Origin: Euglena gracilis
Lineage: Eukaryota; Euglenida; Euglenophyceae; Euglenales
Assembly (NCBI GenBank): GCA_039621445.1
Contig: CP154955.1
Coordinates: 33,463,417-33,527,416 of the forward strand
Length of the DNA: 64,000 nt
Reading direction: 5' to 3'
Shown: positions 1 through 12,300 of the stretch, piece after piece
How the letters are laid out: every line of letters starts with the position of its first letter
Numbering within the stretch: position 1 is the first letter of the stretch
Translations under genes and position numbers: made by a program
Notes under the pieces: generated by a model
Databases searched by the model: none
What the model was told of the DNA's origin: nothing
Seen by the model: the letters and a program-made list of their open reading frames with translations, nothing else

Positions 1-1590
1 TCCGGCTGCTGTGGCCTCCATCGCAGCGCCAGAGATCCATTTCCCAGTCCTTCACGAGGCTTTCGTCAGCTGACTCAAAAAAAAATGGACAAATTTCTAA
101 CGACGTCCCAATGACGCCCCCAGCATAAAATTGCTTGCATTGCTGGATATGTAACATTGGTCAGGGACATTTTTTTGCTTTGTGTGTGTGTGCCTGACCC
201 AAAAGGGGTGAAAAACTTGACTTTTCAAACTGACTGACTGAATGGTTTTTTGAGATCCACGTGCTCTGGGGGAAGTGTCAAAGATGGCCAACGGAACCAT
301 ATGGCACATTTTTTGAAAAACCAAAATGGCTCAGAATTCATTCAAATCAAATTCTATGAATTCTGAGCCATTTTTGGTCCAAATGGCTTGGGAATAACCG
401 GCTGTTTCTTTTCAAAATGTGAATGACTGGTTTTTTGAAAGTGGAAAATGACCTTCCCCCCCCCACCAGGTGTGGATTGCATGATCACCAATGGGGTTCT
501 TTGTCTGGTTTGATACTCCACAATCCTGATCAGTGTAATTCTTTCATTTCCTTCCTTTCATTCCATTTCATTTTTTTGCTGCATGGATAAAAACCTGGAA
601 TTTTCTGAATCTGCTTCAAAGTCTGTTCAAAAGAAAAAAGTTCGAATTTTAGGTTCCTTCGTCTTCGTTTCGTTTTGTTTTTATTTTCTTGGTTGCCCCA
701 CAGATTCAGATTCTGCACGATCCTATTTGAAATTTTTTGGCAAATCAAAGACTTCACACGTTGACTGACTAGGCTTTAAATAGTGAAAAAATTTCCAACA
801 CTGGACTGGAGGCAGAATACAAAAACAGCGTCTTGAGGTGGAATCAGGACAAGCAGAGATAAAATCAGAGATACAAAAAGAGAACAAAAGCTTTTTTTAA
901 AAAGAATTCCCCCAAAGTCCCCCAGGACAAGGCCCAGACCTGCGAGCTGTAATACACCAGCGAGGAATAAGAGGTCTTCTCCCCCTTGGCAGTTTTCCCA
1001 AGGGCAGCATCTTCGCCATATCGAACGACGCTCTCCGTGGCAGGGGTCTGCACACCGAAAGAGGGAGTGAGGAGCAAAGAGGCAAAGAGCAGAGGGATTG
1101 TCCTTGGGTTGAACCTCCAATGAATAAAACCCCCCCCACTTATAAACCCCCCGAGGTTTAATGGATCCGGTTTGGTTGGTCGGCCGAAGGGGGGGTTTAT
1201 AAATGGGGGGGGGGGGTATAAATCCCGGAATTGTTGGTGGAAAGCCGACCCCCCAAATGACCCCGAAACCCCCCCAAATTGGCAATTTTCGTCAAATTTG
1301 GACAAAATGGCATTTTTGACGATGGTCGGTCTCAAAAAACTGCCAAAAAACAAACTTTTGGTGGTTTGCGGCCGAAAAAAATTGTCCCGGGCGGCTTTCG
1401 TTTTTCTTCCCCAGAGGGGGGTTATAAGTCCCGGTTTGGTTGGTTGGCCCGAGGGGGGGTTAATAAGTAGGGGGGGGGGTATAAGTGGGGGGGTTAATAA
1501 GTGGGAGGGGGGGTTTACTGCCTACTGCAAGATTGTGGGCGATCATTCTTGGCCCCTGTCCCAGGGGGTCAATGAGAACAGGTCCAGACC
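1..1590. other. Non-coding, repeat-rich
   Basis: No supported gene. It contains a 22-bp-arm hairpin at 320-378 (arm core CCAAAATGGCTCAGAATTCA), a GT run near 180-192, and G-run segments with recurring GGTTTATAA/GGTTAATAAGT spacing at 1180-1510. The phrase TGACTGGTTTTTTGA near 425 recurs at 40.9-41.6 kb. Confidence 0.6.
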
Positions 1591-1593
1591 CCC

Positions 1594-1712
1594 CAGGGCC
1601 TAATGGGAAGGCCTGGTGGGTGAGGGTGGTCGACCTCCCACCCGGGAGGTGGGGGTGGGCGACCCCCCCCCACCCACTACCCTGGCTGTTTGGCCGATTC
1701 CCGTTCTGCCCC
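1594..1712. mobile_element. Probable short copy of the CAGGGCAGAACGGGAA mini-transposon
   Basis: The left end CAGGGCCTAATGGGAAGGCC and right end GATTCCCGTTCTGCC match the ends of the copies at 20231 and 23501. C runs flank it, so a target duplication cannot be judged and the right terminus is worn. Confidence 0.5.
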
Positions 1713-2799
1713 CCCCATGCGGGCATGGAAAAATGACTGTTTTTCGGCCCGGCACAAAGCACCGGGCCGAAAACCCCCCCAAAAAATCGACGAAAACTGT
1801 ATCTGGGGACTTGCACTCTGTTCCCTCCGTTGAGTTTCAGGTTCTTTGCAATAAACCGGCCAATGCAACCTCCAGTGAAGCCTGGCTGGACACACCCGGC
1901 TGGTGAAGGCCACCCCCATATCCTCCGGGCCACCCGGCAGCAAATGCACCTGGTCCGAACAGCCCCCTGGGGAAGCGAAGGCGTTGGGAGGGCAGCGGCA
2001 ACCCCGACGAAGGAATCCAGGAGGCCAGCATTTGATTCCTGAGTTTCCACATCTGACTCTTGAGTTAACTTCAATTGCCATATTTTGGTGAGGTGACCGC
2101 TTCTTTAACTTCCATCATTACTTCCCCTGGTACGATTGGCCTGTGCGATGCAGTTGTTTGGGCAAAAGGTTCAACTTTGGGGGGACTGGGGGGGGGGGTG
2201 GCTGGTCCCTGGCTGAATGCCTCAAAGGGGGAGGGGTCTGTTGGCCCTGATATCCCAGGGTAAACTTGGGGGAGGCAAGTTGAGATCGAACTTATTGGCA
2301 ATACCTTCAACTGCAACTTGATTACAAATAATCCCTGATAAACCAGATGGAGAGATGCCCCCAATGGCCCAATGATGAGCATGCCATAGCACTCGCCGCA
2401 GTGGCCCCCTCGGGATAGGTTCTGGGGGTGATACCCCCAAATTATACCCCCCCCTCCTGAGGGCTGACTGTGGTTACCCAAAATAGCACGAGCAGCCAGC
2501 AGCACTCTGGGGAAAGAAAAGCAAAAAAAGGTGGAAGCACCACAAGCCTTCTTCCTGTGACTTTAGGGCCCTTTGCACCATGGGCACTCTTTCGAGTTGC
2601 ATATGAGTCACATTCATATGTTTAGATGGTTTCCAAGTACGCCACGTGCTGGAATTGTGGCGAACTTTTATGTATGACAATCTTGACAACTAATGAATCA
2701 GCCTGGGTTCTGGCTTTAGGTGTCCAAATATTACTTGGGTGCAGGTTTGGGAGCAGATTTACACAATTGGAAACAGACTCAGGCGCACAACATTAGACT

Positions 2800-3276
2800 T
2801 TGGGCTACAATTTTTGGAACAAAAGGAGAGATGGGAGAGAAGGAAACATCAATGTGTCAGAGAAAAACAAACCGGAGGGTTTGGCACATAAGCTGTTCTC
2901 TGGAATGCTTTGCAAGAGGTCGTTTGACGCGGGCCTCATGTACCGGCTGGTGCGGGGTTTGGCCTCCGCCCAGAGGATGAGGCATAAGACAAACAAGAGG
3001 AATGGGGCCATCGCATGTGTCGGCTGCGAGAAGACAAAGCGAAAGCAATCCGAATCGTGGATACCGATTGACAAACTGCGCAGGCTTGATCACATCAAAA
3101 GGCTGCATGCCGTACGAGGAAATGCCCCAAAGTGTGTCAATGACAAACCAGGAAGTCTGCTAAAAATGCCCAGAAGGGGGTTGACCAGGCAGCCAGCAAA
3201 GCCAGGGAATAATTCACTTCCATTGCTTTGCTGGCCTTCCTCACTTGGATCCCCTCGATCCAGGCATTGGCTGTGA
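2800..3276 (+). other. Open frame of 158 codons, unassigned
   Basis: An uninterrupted lysine- and arginine-rich frame, with RMRHKTNKRNGAIACVGCEK in the middle. Two other frames in the same stretch are also open for 80 codons or more. No domain or splice boundary convinces me. It may be an old transposon fragment. Confidence 0.2.
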
Positions 3277-3421
3277 AAAATGTAACGCCATGATTTGGAT
3301 CCGCTCAATCCTCCTCCCAGCCTCTCAAAGCAGATCATTATGAGTCGCTGCTTTAACGCAAAATACCTGCCACTGCAAAGCCATTACTTCACGAACAGCA
3401 GTCTTTGTTTCCATTTTCAAG

Positions 3422-3553
3422 TTCATGGAGGATATTCTGGCCAAAGGCCAGAGGCAAATCCGAGGGGATGGCACACAAGCCACAAAGGTGCTCAGAGACA
3501 AAGGTGCGCCAAAGGGAGCACTTCATTCCATCACATTACATGGCGAGTCTCAG
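3422..3553 (+). CDS. Candidate exon next to a transposon, unidentified
   Basis: Preceded by TTTCCATTTTCAAG and followed by CAG|GTTCCC, exactly 44 codons in phase 0. It reads FMEDILAKGQRQIRGDGTQA, TKVLRDKGAPKGALHS. It ends 40 bp before the composite transposon at 3594. No family match is recognised. Confidence 0.35.
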
Positions 3554-4555
3554 GTTCCCTGTGCTCTTGCCACAACAAGCTTCCCAATAAAACCAGGGCG
3601 GTCCTTAAGCAAAAAAAAAATCCTGTCCCCATACACTTCAACCAAAAAATAAGGAAAAGGGGATTTTGGCCGGGGAATTTTTTTTTAAATTTTTTATTGA
3701 AAAATGAACCCAAAATACATGGTTTTTGATGGAAAATCACATTTTTTTCCCAAAGAAATCTCCAAAATTTCAGGGTTGAAAATTCTAAGTTTTTAGGGGG
3801 AGGTCAAAAAAGTTCAGGTCAAAAAAATGGGACCAAATTTTGGAAAATTCAAATTTTACTGACATTTTTCCCTTGGAAATTTTTTGGATTTTCAGTGGCA
3901 CTTTTTTGCTTCCAAAATCTCTCAAAATCAAAATTTTGAGAAATGTTAAATTTTTAGAAGGTGTTAATAAAAATGGGGTTTGGTGGGCAAAATTTTGGGC
4001 AGCATTTTCACCAATTTCGGGAAAACGGGGGATTTGGGCCGAAAAAATTGGAAATTTTTTTGAAAAATGAGCCCAAAATACCAGGGGGGGGAAATTGGGG
4101 CTAGATAAAATTAGAACCGACAAAATTGGAAGCCAAAAAAATTGGTGATTTTTGATGGAAAACCACATTTTTTTCACAAAAAATCTCAAAGATTTCAGGG
4201 TTAAATTTAGTGTAGTTTTAGGAGGGGGGTGGAAAATAACAAAGGTCAAAAAAAGTGGACCAAATTTTGGAAATCAAATTTTACTGACATTTTTCCTCTG
4301 TCAAATTTTTTGGATTTTCAATGGCATTTTTTTTGTTCAAAAGCCTGTCAAAATTAACATTTTGAGAAAATGTTGATTTTTGGAGGTGTGAAAAATGGGG
4401 TTTTGAGGGAGTTTTCCTTGCGAAATGGCCATTTTTTTGAGGAAAAAGTTCTTAAGTCATTGTTTTGGTCATCAAAAAGTGACGTTTTTTTGGTTTTTTT
4501 TTTTTTTTTTGTTTTTTTGAAAAAAAACATGTTTTTTTGTTTCAAAAAAACAGGC

Positions 4556-7535
4556 AGTCCACCTTCTTAGGCGGCCGGGTTCGCACTTAAGGGATTTTCC
4601 TTTAGAATTTGCGCATTTGCGCAAATTCGCAAATTTTAAAAAATTCCTGGACCCTGTACCCTGGCACAGGAAACACAATCTGTGACACCCCTCTATTGGA
4701 GGGGATTAACTCCCAGTAGTTTGATGTAAATGCTGCTTACCAAGTGACGTGAATAGGGCTGAGGGTGAGATTGGTGCTGTTGTATGTCAAACAGGAGAGA
4801 GGCACACACCCCTTCTTACGACACTTGGAAATGGTGCTGACGTGCTGGCTGAACTGGCTTGGATACTACTACCGCCACAGGTAAGAACACAAGGAGCCTC
4901 ATTACATCACACACCACAGACAGACAGAATACGTTCTCCAGCCGTCAGGCAACTGATGTGTGTTTGTGGGCGCAATTGTGCAAATAAAAAAAATTATGTT
5001 TGTGGGCGCATTTGCGCAAATAAAACGTAAACCGATGATGTTAAAATGACGTGTTTGTGGGCGCAAATGCGCCCATAAACAAATTGTTGGTGTGCGCATT
5101 TGCGCAAATGCGCACACAAAAGAGTTATGTTTATTTGCGCAAATGCGCAAATAAACATGTATGTGTACTTTCCATGTTAAAAGACACCAATGAGGACCAT
5201 GACCATACGAGGTTTTAAACCGTGATGGGCGTGTTGGTGCGCGCAAATGCGCAAATAAAAACAATTACGTTTGTTTGCGCATTTGCGCAAATGCGCAAAC
5301 AAACATTTAATAAACCGCTTCAAAATGATGTGTTTCAGCGAGCCTAAACACACACAAACAAAGTTTGTTTATTTGCGTAAATGTGCAAATAAACAAACAT
5401 CAGTTGTGCGATACCATCTCCTCCTCCGTGACAGCTGGCGAATCCTTATGCCAACCATTGATTTGCACCACGATTATGTGGTGATGAAATTTGTGGTGAG
5501 AGGTGGTGTGTAATGTTCACTGGGACACGGCATCTGACTGGCCAAAATTTGCCTGTCTTACGTGTGTAAATCTGCACTGCTGTTACCCTGCCTGAACGGC
5601 CTGTTCCTTTGGCGTCATCTGTTTGGCAGTTAAACGTAATGAATTGATGACATGCAAACGACCTGTGACTGTTGGACACCTTTTCTGTAACAGTACTGCG
5701 TTGCAAGAAGACAAAATTTGGCACCTGAAATACCCCGGATGTGTCAGGCCGGAGTCCATTTTATGGTTATTCTCCACCATTTTTCCCTTGAAAAACGTAA
5801 AACACACAATTTTTGTGCATAATTTGGGGGGAGTGAGTCCCACCGCTTTGATGCACCCAATCCAGTGGTAATGGTTCACCACTTCCTTGCACCCAAAATA
5901 ACGGGTGTTTGAGGGCTGTTTCTCTCCGGCTGCTGGCTGCCATGCACTGGCATCACGTCATACCCCAGTCTCACACCCCGGTGGCAGGGTATAACGTGGG
6001 CGCTAAAGCTGGTTGTTGTACCAGGGAGGTGGATGCTGGTCTGGTGGGCGCTGAAGCATCAGCAGCTGATGTGGCTGCAGCAACAGAGCCGAGGCCGAGG
6101 CCGCGGGCCAGTGGCAGGGCCCTTGGGTCCCAAAAATTGGTACCGGTGGACGTGTACTGTTGCTGGGTGGCTGTGCACCCACCTTCAAGAGATCTTGTAT
6201 CTCCACCTTTTGTGGGACCTGTCAATGGTCCAAAAACGGCACCATGACACCATATGCTGGGGGATATGGTGTGGTCATTTGGGTTGAACCCATTCATAAG
6301 CCACTAAGGGTAGCTGTAAGAGGGCCAAATGAAATCGCTTTTTACTCCTCCTTTGGTGGTTTATTTGCGCATTTGCGCGCATCACGTGGTTTATTTGCGC
6401 AAATGCGCAAATAAACCGCACAAAGAAACTGAACAATTTACATCTGGTTTATTTGCGCATTTGCGCCCACAAACGATGTGATGCACACAAATGCGCAAAA
6501 AAAAACCACATCTGCTGCTGGTGTTTGACGGTTGTGTTTCCATCACACCGTTCTTCTTTGTATTTATTTGCGCATTTGCGCAAATAAACACGGAACATGT
6601 TTATATGCGCATTTGTGCAAATGCGCGTATAAACACAATTACGTTTGTGCGCACATTTGCGCCCATAAGCCTGCGCCGTTGACAAACAGTGTGGCAAACC
6701 CACCAACTGGACGGCCCGTTGGTCTGCGCGCTCACAGCTGCTTTGCACAGTTCATTGGTACCAAAGCCCAATCCTTGAAGGACATGTTTATGTTTAGTTG
6801 CGCAAATGCGCAAATAAACATATACATGTTGGTGCGCGCATTTGCGCAAATAAACACAATTCTGCACTTCCAGTGTTGGGCTTCTTCCGCTGGGTTCTTT
6901 GCCACACAACTGGTTGTGTGGATCCGGGTATAAGCCGGGTGTGAGACACCCGTCCCCTGCATTCCCTTCATTCCCTGCGGACCCCTATTTCTTCCCCCCT
7001 GCGCTTCCCTTGCCAAACACCCTGCACTTGCCTTCCCTCCCTGCGTCCTTCCTGCCTGCTTGGTCACACCACACCCACACCCCCCGGCACCTCCTCCCTG
7101 CGCTTTAGAAAAACACCACAGCAAGGCGTCGCAAGCAAAGCAGTCCGGCAAACACCCAGGACACACACCGCCGGCAACTCGTGCACACCCGGGGACACAG
7201 CCGAAAGAAGCAACAAGGGGAGTAAAGGTCCCGTTCCCCAGGTGCTTTTTTGCGTTTTTTTTCAGTGTGGGCCGGCAAGGTTCCGGGGGTTTCAACGTAC
7301 AAAGTCCATTTCCACCCCCCCCCAAAAAACGCCATTTTTTGCCAAAGTCCCAGGGGTCATACCGCTAAAAACAGAATTTCGCTCATTTTTTGCACTCTCT
7401 TGTCAACGTGTTTTCAAACCCCCCTGACCTTCACAGCCGAAACAAAGAAGAATCAAAAAAATCGCAAATTTGCGCAAGTGCGCAAATAAAAATAAAAAAG
7501 CGTAAATGCGAATTAGGCCGCCTAAGACCTTGGCA
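4556..7535. mobile_element. Element with CTTAGGCGGCC inverted ends carrying the palindrome cluster
   Basis: TTCTTAGGCGGCCGGGTTCG at 4562-4581 and GGCCGCCTAAG at 7513-7523 are inverted, and similarity extends about 25 bp inward. Between them lie about 17 copies of a GCGCAAATGCGC palindrome and spacers with no recognised transposase. No target duplication was found. It could be a non-autonomous element or a local satellite. Confidence 0.4.
4608..6860. repeat. Cluster of GCGCAAATGCGC / GCGCATTTGCGC palindromes
   Basis: Repeated hairpins of 24-36 bp occur near 4612, 4968, 5002, 5052, 5087, 5130, 5238, 5270, 5366, 6359, 6393, 6448, 6560, 6602, 6645, 6790 and 6832. Stems differ but remain paired. 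The one at 5271-5306 is a perfect 36-bp palindrome (arm GTTTGTTTGCGCATTTGC). Spacers of 10-900 bp differ from each other, so this is not a simple satellite. Confidence 0.85.
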
Positions 7536-7565
7536 AGCACCTATGGTCAAGCCCCAAAAATTCCC

Positions 7566-7642
7566 CATTTTAGGCCATTTTAGGCCGTTTTAGGCCATTT
7601 AAGGCCATTTAAGGCCATTTTAGGCATTTTAGGCCATTTTAG
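7566..7642. repeat. Short tandem repeat, TTTTAGGCCA unit
   Basis: Six or more near-identical 10-13-bp units of TTTTAGGCCA/TTTAAGGCCA in a row, next to the inner transposon end. Confidence 0.8.
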
Positions 7643-7803
7643 CTATGGGTGCCTGCATATGGGTCCCAAAATGGGTCAAAAAAACACCCGGCGCCAAAGG
7701 CGCCGGAAAAAATTTTTCCGGTCCAAAACTGCCATGGGGGGGGGTCCTCAAGGGGCGGTCCTTAACTAAAAAAAAAAAATCCCGTCCCTTGTGGACCGCC
7801 CTG

Positions 7804-9291
7804 GAGAAAACAGATGCCAGTGAGATGTGGATGATGGTTTGTTGCATTTCCTGAAGATTGGTCCATAAGTTTTCTTTCAAAACTGGTGGAAAATGACATG
7901 GATGCGTTTGGTGAGGCTTTTGAATTTCCAATGGAATATTGAATTTCGACGGGATTGCAGACAAAAGAAGGAATGGGTCAAACTAGTGAAACCTCGGCAA
8001 CCACCTGTCCCCAAACCAATTAAATTCACCACATCCAATTGCTGCCCCCGATAAATCCAAAAAGATCGTGATGCCCATTAAAAAAAAAAGGAATTAAAGG
8101 GAGTTCAGACAGTCACCATGGACCATCCAATTCCAAAGTTCACAACATCAAACTGGGCTAATATCCCACAAAACAAACGTCCTTTAGCGCACCTAACCTC
8201 CATCATGTTTCAAGGAAGGAGGAAGCAATGGCTGATTTTGCGTTGTCAGGCAAGGTAGTTATCAAAGTCAGGGAGAGATGTAGGATAGGATGGGTCAGGT
8301 CCAATATTGGTTGGTTGTCTTGACATCGATCGGAGGAGAAATATGCATACAGTGCAGGCCCGCGTAAAACTGGGTTGCTGGGTTCGGAGTTGGGTTAATT
8401 GTCAAATGTCAGATTGCATTGGGCCGTCGGTGCCGCCTGCTGGCCTGTGACGAAAGGGGGGGGGTTATGCTGGAAAGCAATTGGACAACAACCGCAGTAA
8501 CCAAGTTTCGACCCATTCTTCACCACATGGTTTCAGCAATTTTGGAGCCTTATTCGGCAAAGTATGTGAAACTGTGGAGCCCATCAAGTACTGGAAAAGA
8601 AAGCACTTGACAGGGGCAAGGAAGGTTGAGTGCGCCTCCCTGTGGAATTCTATCCAATGTTGGTCAATTTGGGGGAGACGGGACCATGCACCTGATGGTT
8701 CAAAAGGTGTGCAAAAAAGTTTCCATAACTGGGGTCACAGGCCCCAGAGGTCACCAGTGGGACAGAATTAACTTCCCAAATCAAAAACAGCTTGCATTTG
8801 CACATCTCAGTCAAAAAAAGAGGTGTGCTTCGAGTTTGCAATTTCAAGGCTCATCCGGGAGTAAAATTGCACAATATGGTGCTCAATGCGACCTCTTGAT
8901 CAAATTGATCACAAGAAATAAAAAGCTTTGGCTTCGAAAACAATTCACCAGTCGGTAACAAGGAAGGTGCCGCTTCAGAAACCTGTGAGAAAGAATGTCA
9001 CAACCTCGCTTCAAGGCTCGTCCACTGAACCAAAATCCATATTGAAAACGAAACGCTTTTTGAATTGTTAAGGGGATTTGCTTCAAAATTAATAAAACAT
9101 ATATTCATTCGGACTGTGAAAGGAAATGAAAACATGTAGAATTATGTAAAAAGCCAAAAAAAACCCGACAGGGAACATATGCAAGAGAAAAACGTTTTAT
9201 CTCACACACAAAGAGCCTTAATTGGCACCAAAGGAATTGAAGGTTGGTTTCCCAACACAAACCCCAGTGGCTTGCAGAGCACAAAGCAAAC
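7804..9291. other. No supported gene
   Basis: Short frames only, on both strands. The unplaced C-terminal exon of the E3 ligase could lie here on the minus strand, but no splice-bounded frame with the expected basic tail stood out. Confidence 0.4.
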
Positions 9292-9348
9292 CTCATACGC
9301 AGGGTCATCAGTTGGCAGCTCATACCGACATGTGGGACAAGAATTATG
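9292..9348 (-). CDS. E3 ligase RING-H2 exon (last two zinc ligands)
   Basis: Starts after GCTGCACAG and reads [19 protein letters not shown]. It supplies the last C-x2-C, ten residues after the preceding cysteine, completing a canonical RING-H2. The tail [13 protein letters not shown] is a signature of the RNF181/RNF126 group. The donor is GAG|GTTTGC. A further C-terminal exon is expected below 9291 but I could not place it. Confidence 0.85.
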
Positions 9349-12300
9349 CTGTGCAGCAAAAAAATACGTCAATTACCATTGGCCCGTTTTCCTGTCATTC
9401 CTTGCATCCCTCGTTTCGCTGCAACCCCATCTTGCACCTGCTTCCCAGGTGTGCGCTTGCTAAGGGGTGAGCCCACGTGCGAAAAAGTTTGGTTTTGCCA
9501 TTGTGAAAGGCAAAAACCCTGAAACCTCACAGCCTTGGCCCTGACAACCCTCATCAGTCATCAATGACAAAACCTGACAGCCCTTATCCATGTGACGTCG
9601 ACAGCGTCGAGGTGGTGACACATGATTATGGAAGGGGGGCCGAAGAATGCTTTGGAAGGCGTCAAAAGAACTGCGCCCAGAAGGTCGCCCAGGCATCGTT
9701 GCGGGGGAAAATGCCCTTCCACAACTAAACGGCGACAAATACCAACCCCGGACAAATGGCAGGGTGGGGGGGCACGCCTGAGTGAGCCACGGCAGCACGC
9801 AGTCCTTGTGGAAGAGGTGGGCGCAGGGGAGCTGCAGCACGACTTCGCCAAGGGTGTAGTCGTCCTTGCATACCGAACAGCCCTCGCTGGCCGCTAAGAC
9901 GGGGGCAAGGGACAATGGGAACATGAGGAGGTGACCAGGAATGTGCGACAATCTCTCCAGCTGCTAAGGAAGAAAATGAAGAAATTAGTAATGCTTTGGG
10001 GCGGCCGATCTCGTACTGAACAGGAAGATCATGTTCGGCTTCAGCACAGCAACGCCATTCTTCTGTTAACTCTAACACTAAGGCCTAACTCTGATAGCTC
10101 TGAGGACCAGATTTTGGGACACTCAAAGTTGGTGCTCCGGTGCCAAGGCACGGGTGAAAGCTACGAGCTTGAACTTTGAACTGAAGAAAGCTGCACTGTA
10201 GCTGCACATTGCCATGAATTCACAAGATTGCAATCAAAAGAAGTGGACAGGAATGAAATGCAGGGGGGGTCTACTAAACATCTTGGAGCAAAGAGACACC
10301 AATTGTAGTTTAACACTAAAAAAGCGGCAGGTGGAGGTGCCATCCAGGCTTCTTTTTAAGACCCCGGGGGGGGAGGGGGGGGGTCCCCCCCCACCCACCC
10401 AGGGTGGCGCGGGACCCCCCCGGGGGGGGGGGGGGTCCGAGGACCCCCCCAAAATCGGGCCTGTTAAAGGCAATTTTCAAAAATTTTCGGCGCTTCGCGC
10501 CGAAAAGGTATACCCACCGCCTCCGGCCCGTGCCCCCCCCCCCCCGGGGGGGGGCGGGCCCCGCCCCACCCCCCCAACCCCACCCCCCCCGGGGGGGGGG
10601 GGGGTCAGGTGACTTAAAAAGAAGCCTGGTGCCATCGCTCTGGTTCTGAATGACACAATTCACACACACACACACACACCACTCACTCACTCACTCCCTC
10701 ACTCCCTCCCTCCCTCCCTCCCTCCCTCCCTCCCTCCCTCCCTCCCTCCCTCCCTCCTCCCTCCCTCCCTCCCTCCCTCCCTCCCTCCCTCTCGCTCCTC
10801 CTCGCTCGCTCGCTCGCTCACTCACTCACACTCACTCACTCACTCACTCACTCGCTCGCTCGCTCTCACTCCCTCGCTCACTCACTCACTCACTCACTCA
10901 CTCACTCACTCACTCACTCACTCACTCACTCACTCACTCACTCACTCACTCACTCACTCACTCGCTCGCTCGCTCGCTCGCTCGCTCGCTCACTCACTCA
11001 CTCACTCACTCACTCACTCACTCACTCACTCACTCACACTCACTCACTCACTCACTCACTCACTCACTCACTCACTCACTCACTCACTCACTCACTCACT
11101 CACTCACTCACTCACTCGCTCCCTCGCTCGCTCACTCACTCACTCACTCCCTCGCTCACTCACTCACTCACTCCCTCGCTCACTCCCTCGCTCGCTCACT
11201 CACTCCCTCGCTCACTCACTCACTCACTCACTCACTCCCTCGCTCACTCACTCACTCACTCACTCACTCACTCACTCACTCACTCACTCGTTCGCTCGCT
11301 CGCTCGCTCGCTCGCTCACTCGCTCACTCACTCACTCACTCACTCACTCACTCCCTCGCTCACTCACGTACTCACTCACATACAAACACGCACCAACGTG
11401 CCCACTGGAGATGGTGACCTCCGGCAGGTCCTCCAGCGCCTTGGAGGACGTGGGTGTCGTGCCCATGGGCCTGGGGGAGGGGGGACAACCGGAGTCAACC
11501 CCGGGGGGGGGGGGGGGTGGGCAACAGGGACCGCATACCCGTCGTAGTGTTCCATCAGGTACGCAAGCAGGTCGTTCAGGCTGCCGAAGGCATGGGGCTG
11601 CGGCCCCAGCAGGCCGGGGTGTGCGCGGAAGGCGACGTGCACCCCCGGAGGGGCCATGGGCCTGCAGCACAGAGGGGAGGAGACAACCAAACCACCAAAA
11701 AGCACAAAGTGCACGGGGAATCTCAACAGCCCACCGACAACTTTTGATTTAGAATTTGATGTAGAGTGCCATTTATTCTATTGATATTTGTTGGGTGAAC
11801 TTGGACAATGATCAAATATTGTGAATACCTCTTAAAATCAGGGGTTAAAGTGCATGGACCTTTGAAAAAAGGGACACAAGAATGCAAAAAAAAACACAAG
11901 AAAAACATTTGTTGCCCATACTTCACTTTTGTGCTTGAAAGGAAGTTGACTTGAAAAAATTTTTCCCTCCTCTGAGAAATTCTTTGCCATACAACTTTGC
12001 TTTGACGTGTTTATGTTGATTAGATTTCGGGAACATTCTGTTCCAAAATTTTTCAATTTGTTGGTCAGAAGATTCCAAATTTGACAAAATTTTATAAAAA
12101 TCTTAGAGGCCGAAATGTGGAGTTCTTCCAAGTCGAAGAAAACTTACCAGTAAAAAGCGACAAAAATCGTCAAAAACAAAGACACAAAAAAACCGCAAAA
12201 AGACTTTGCAAATATTGAAATAAAAACCACAAAACCGAAAAAACGCAAACACGCGTTTCGATTTCCCCCCTTGCTCTAATGGGAGAGCATTTGGATAGCA

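Larger units (their letters stand above)
3594..7803. mobile_element. Composite transposon with CAGGGCGGTCC ends
   Basis: The left end CAGGGCGGTCCTTAAG and right end GGACCGCCCTG are inverted copies. The 8 bp outside are AATAAAAC and GAGAAAAC, matching at 6 of 8 and consistent with an old target duplication. The interior has AAATTTTACTGACATTTTTC repeats and a second element at about 4556-7535. The same ends bound the clear element at 49134-49439. The size and nesting are inference. Confidence 0.45.

Noticed and set aside
776-1285. Overlapping minus-strand ORFs of 162-169 codons
   Set aside because: Pro/Gly-rich from C and G runs, several frames open at once, no motif.
10650-11417. 255-codon Ser/Leu/Thr/His-rich ORF
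   Set aside because: It is a translation of the CTCA microsatellite, open in every frame; no coding evidence.
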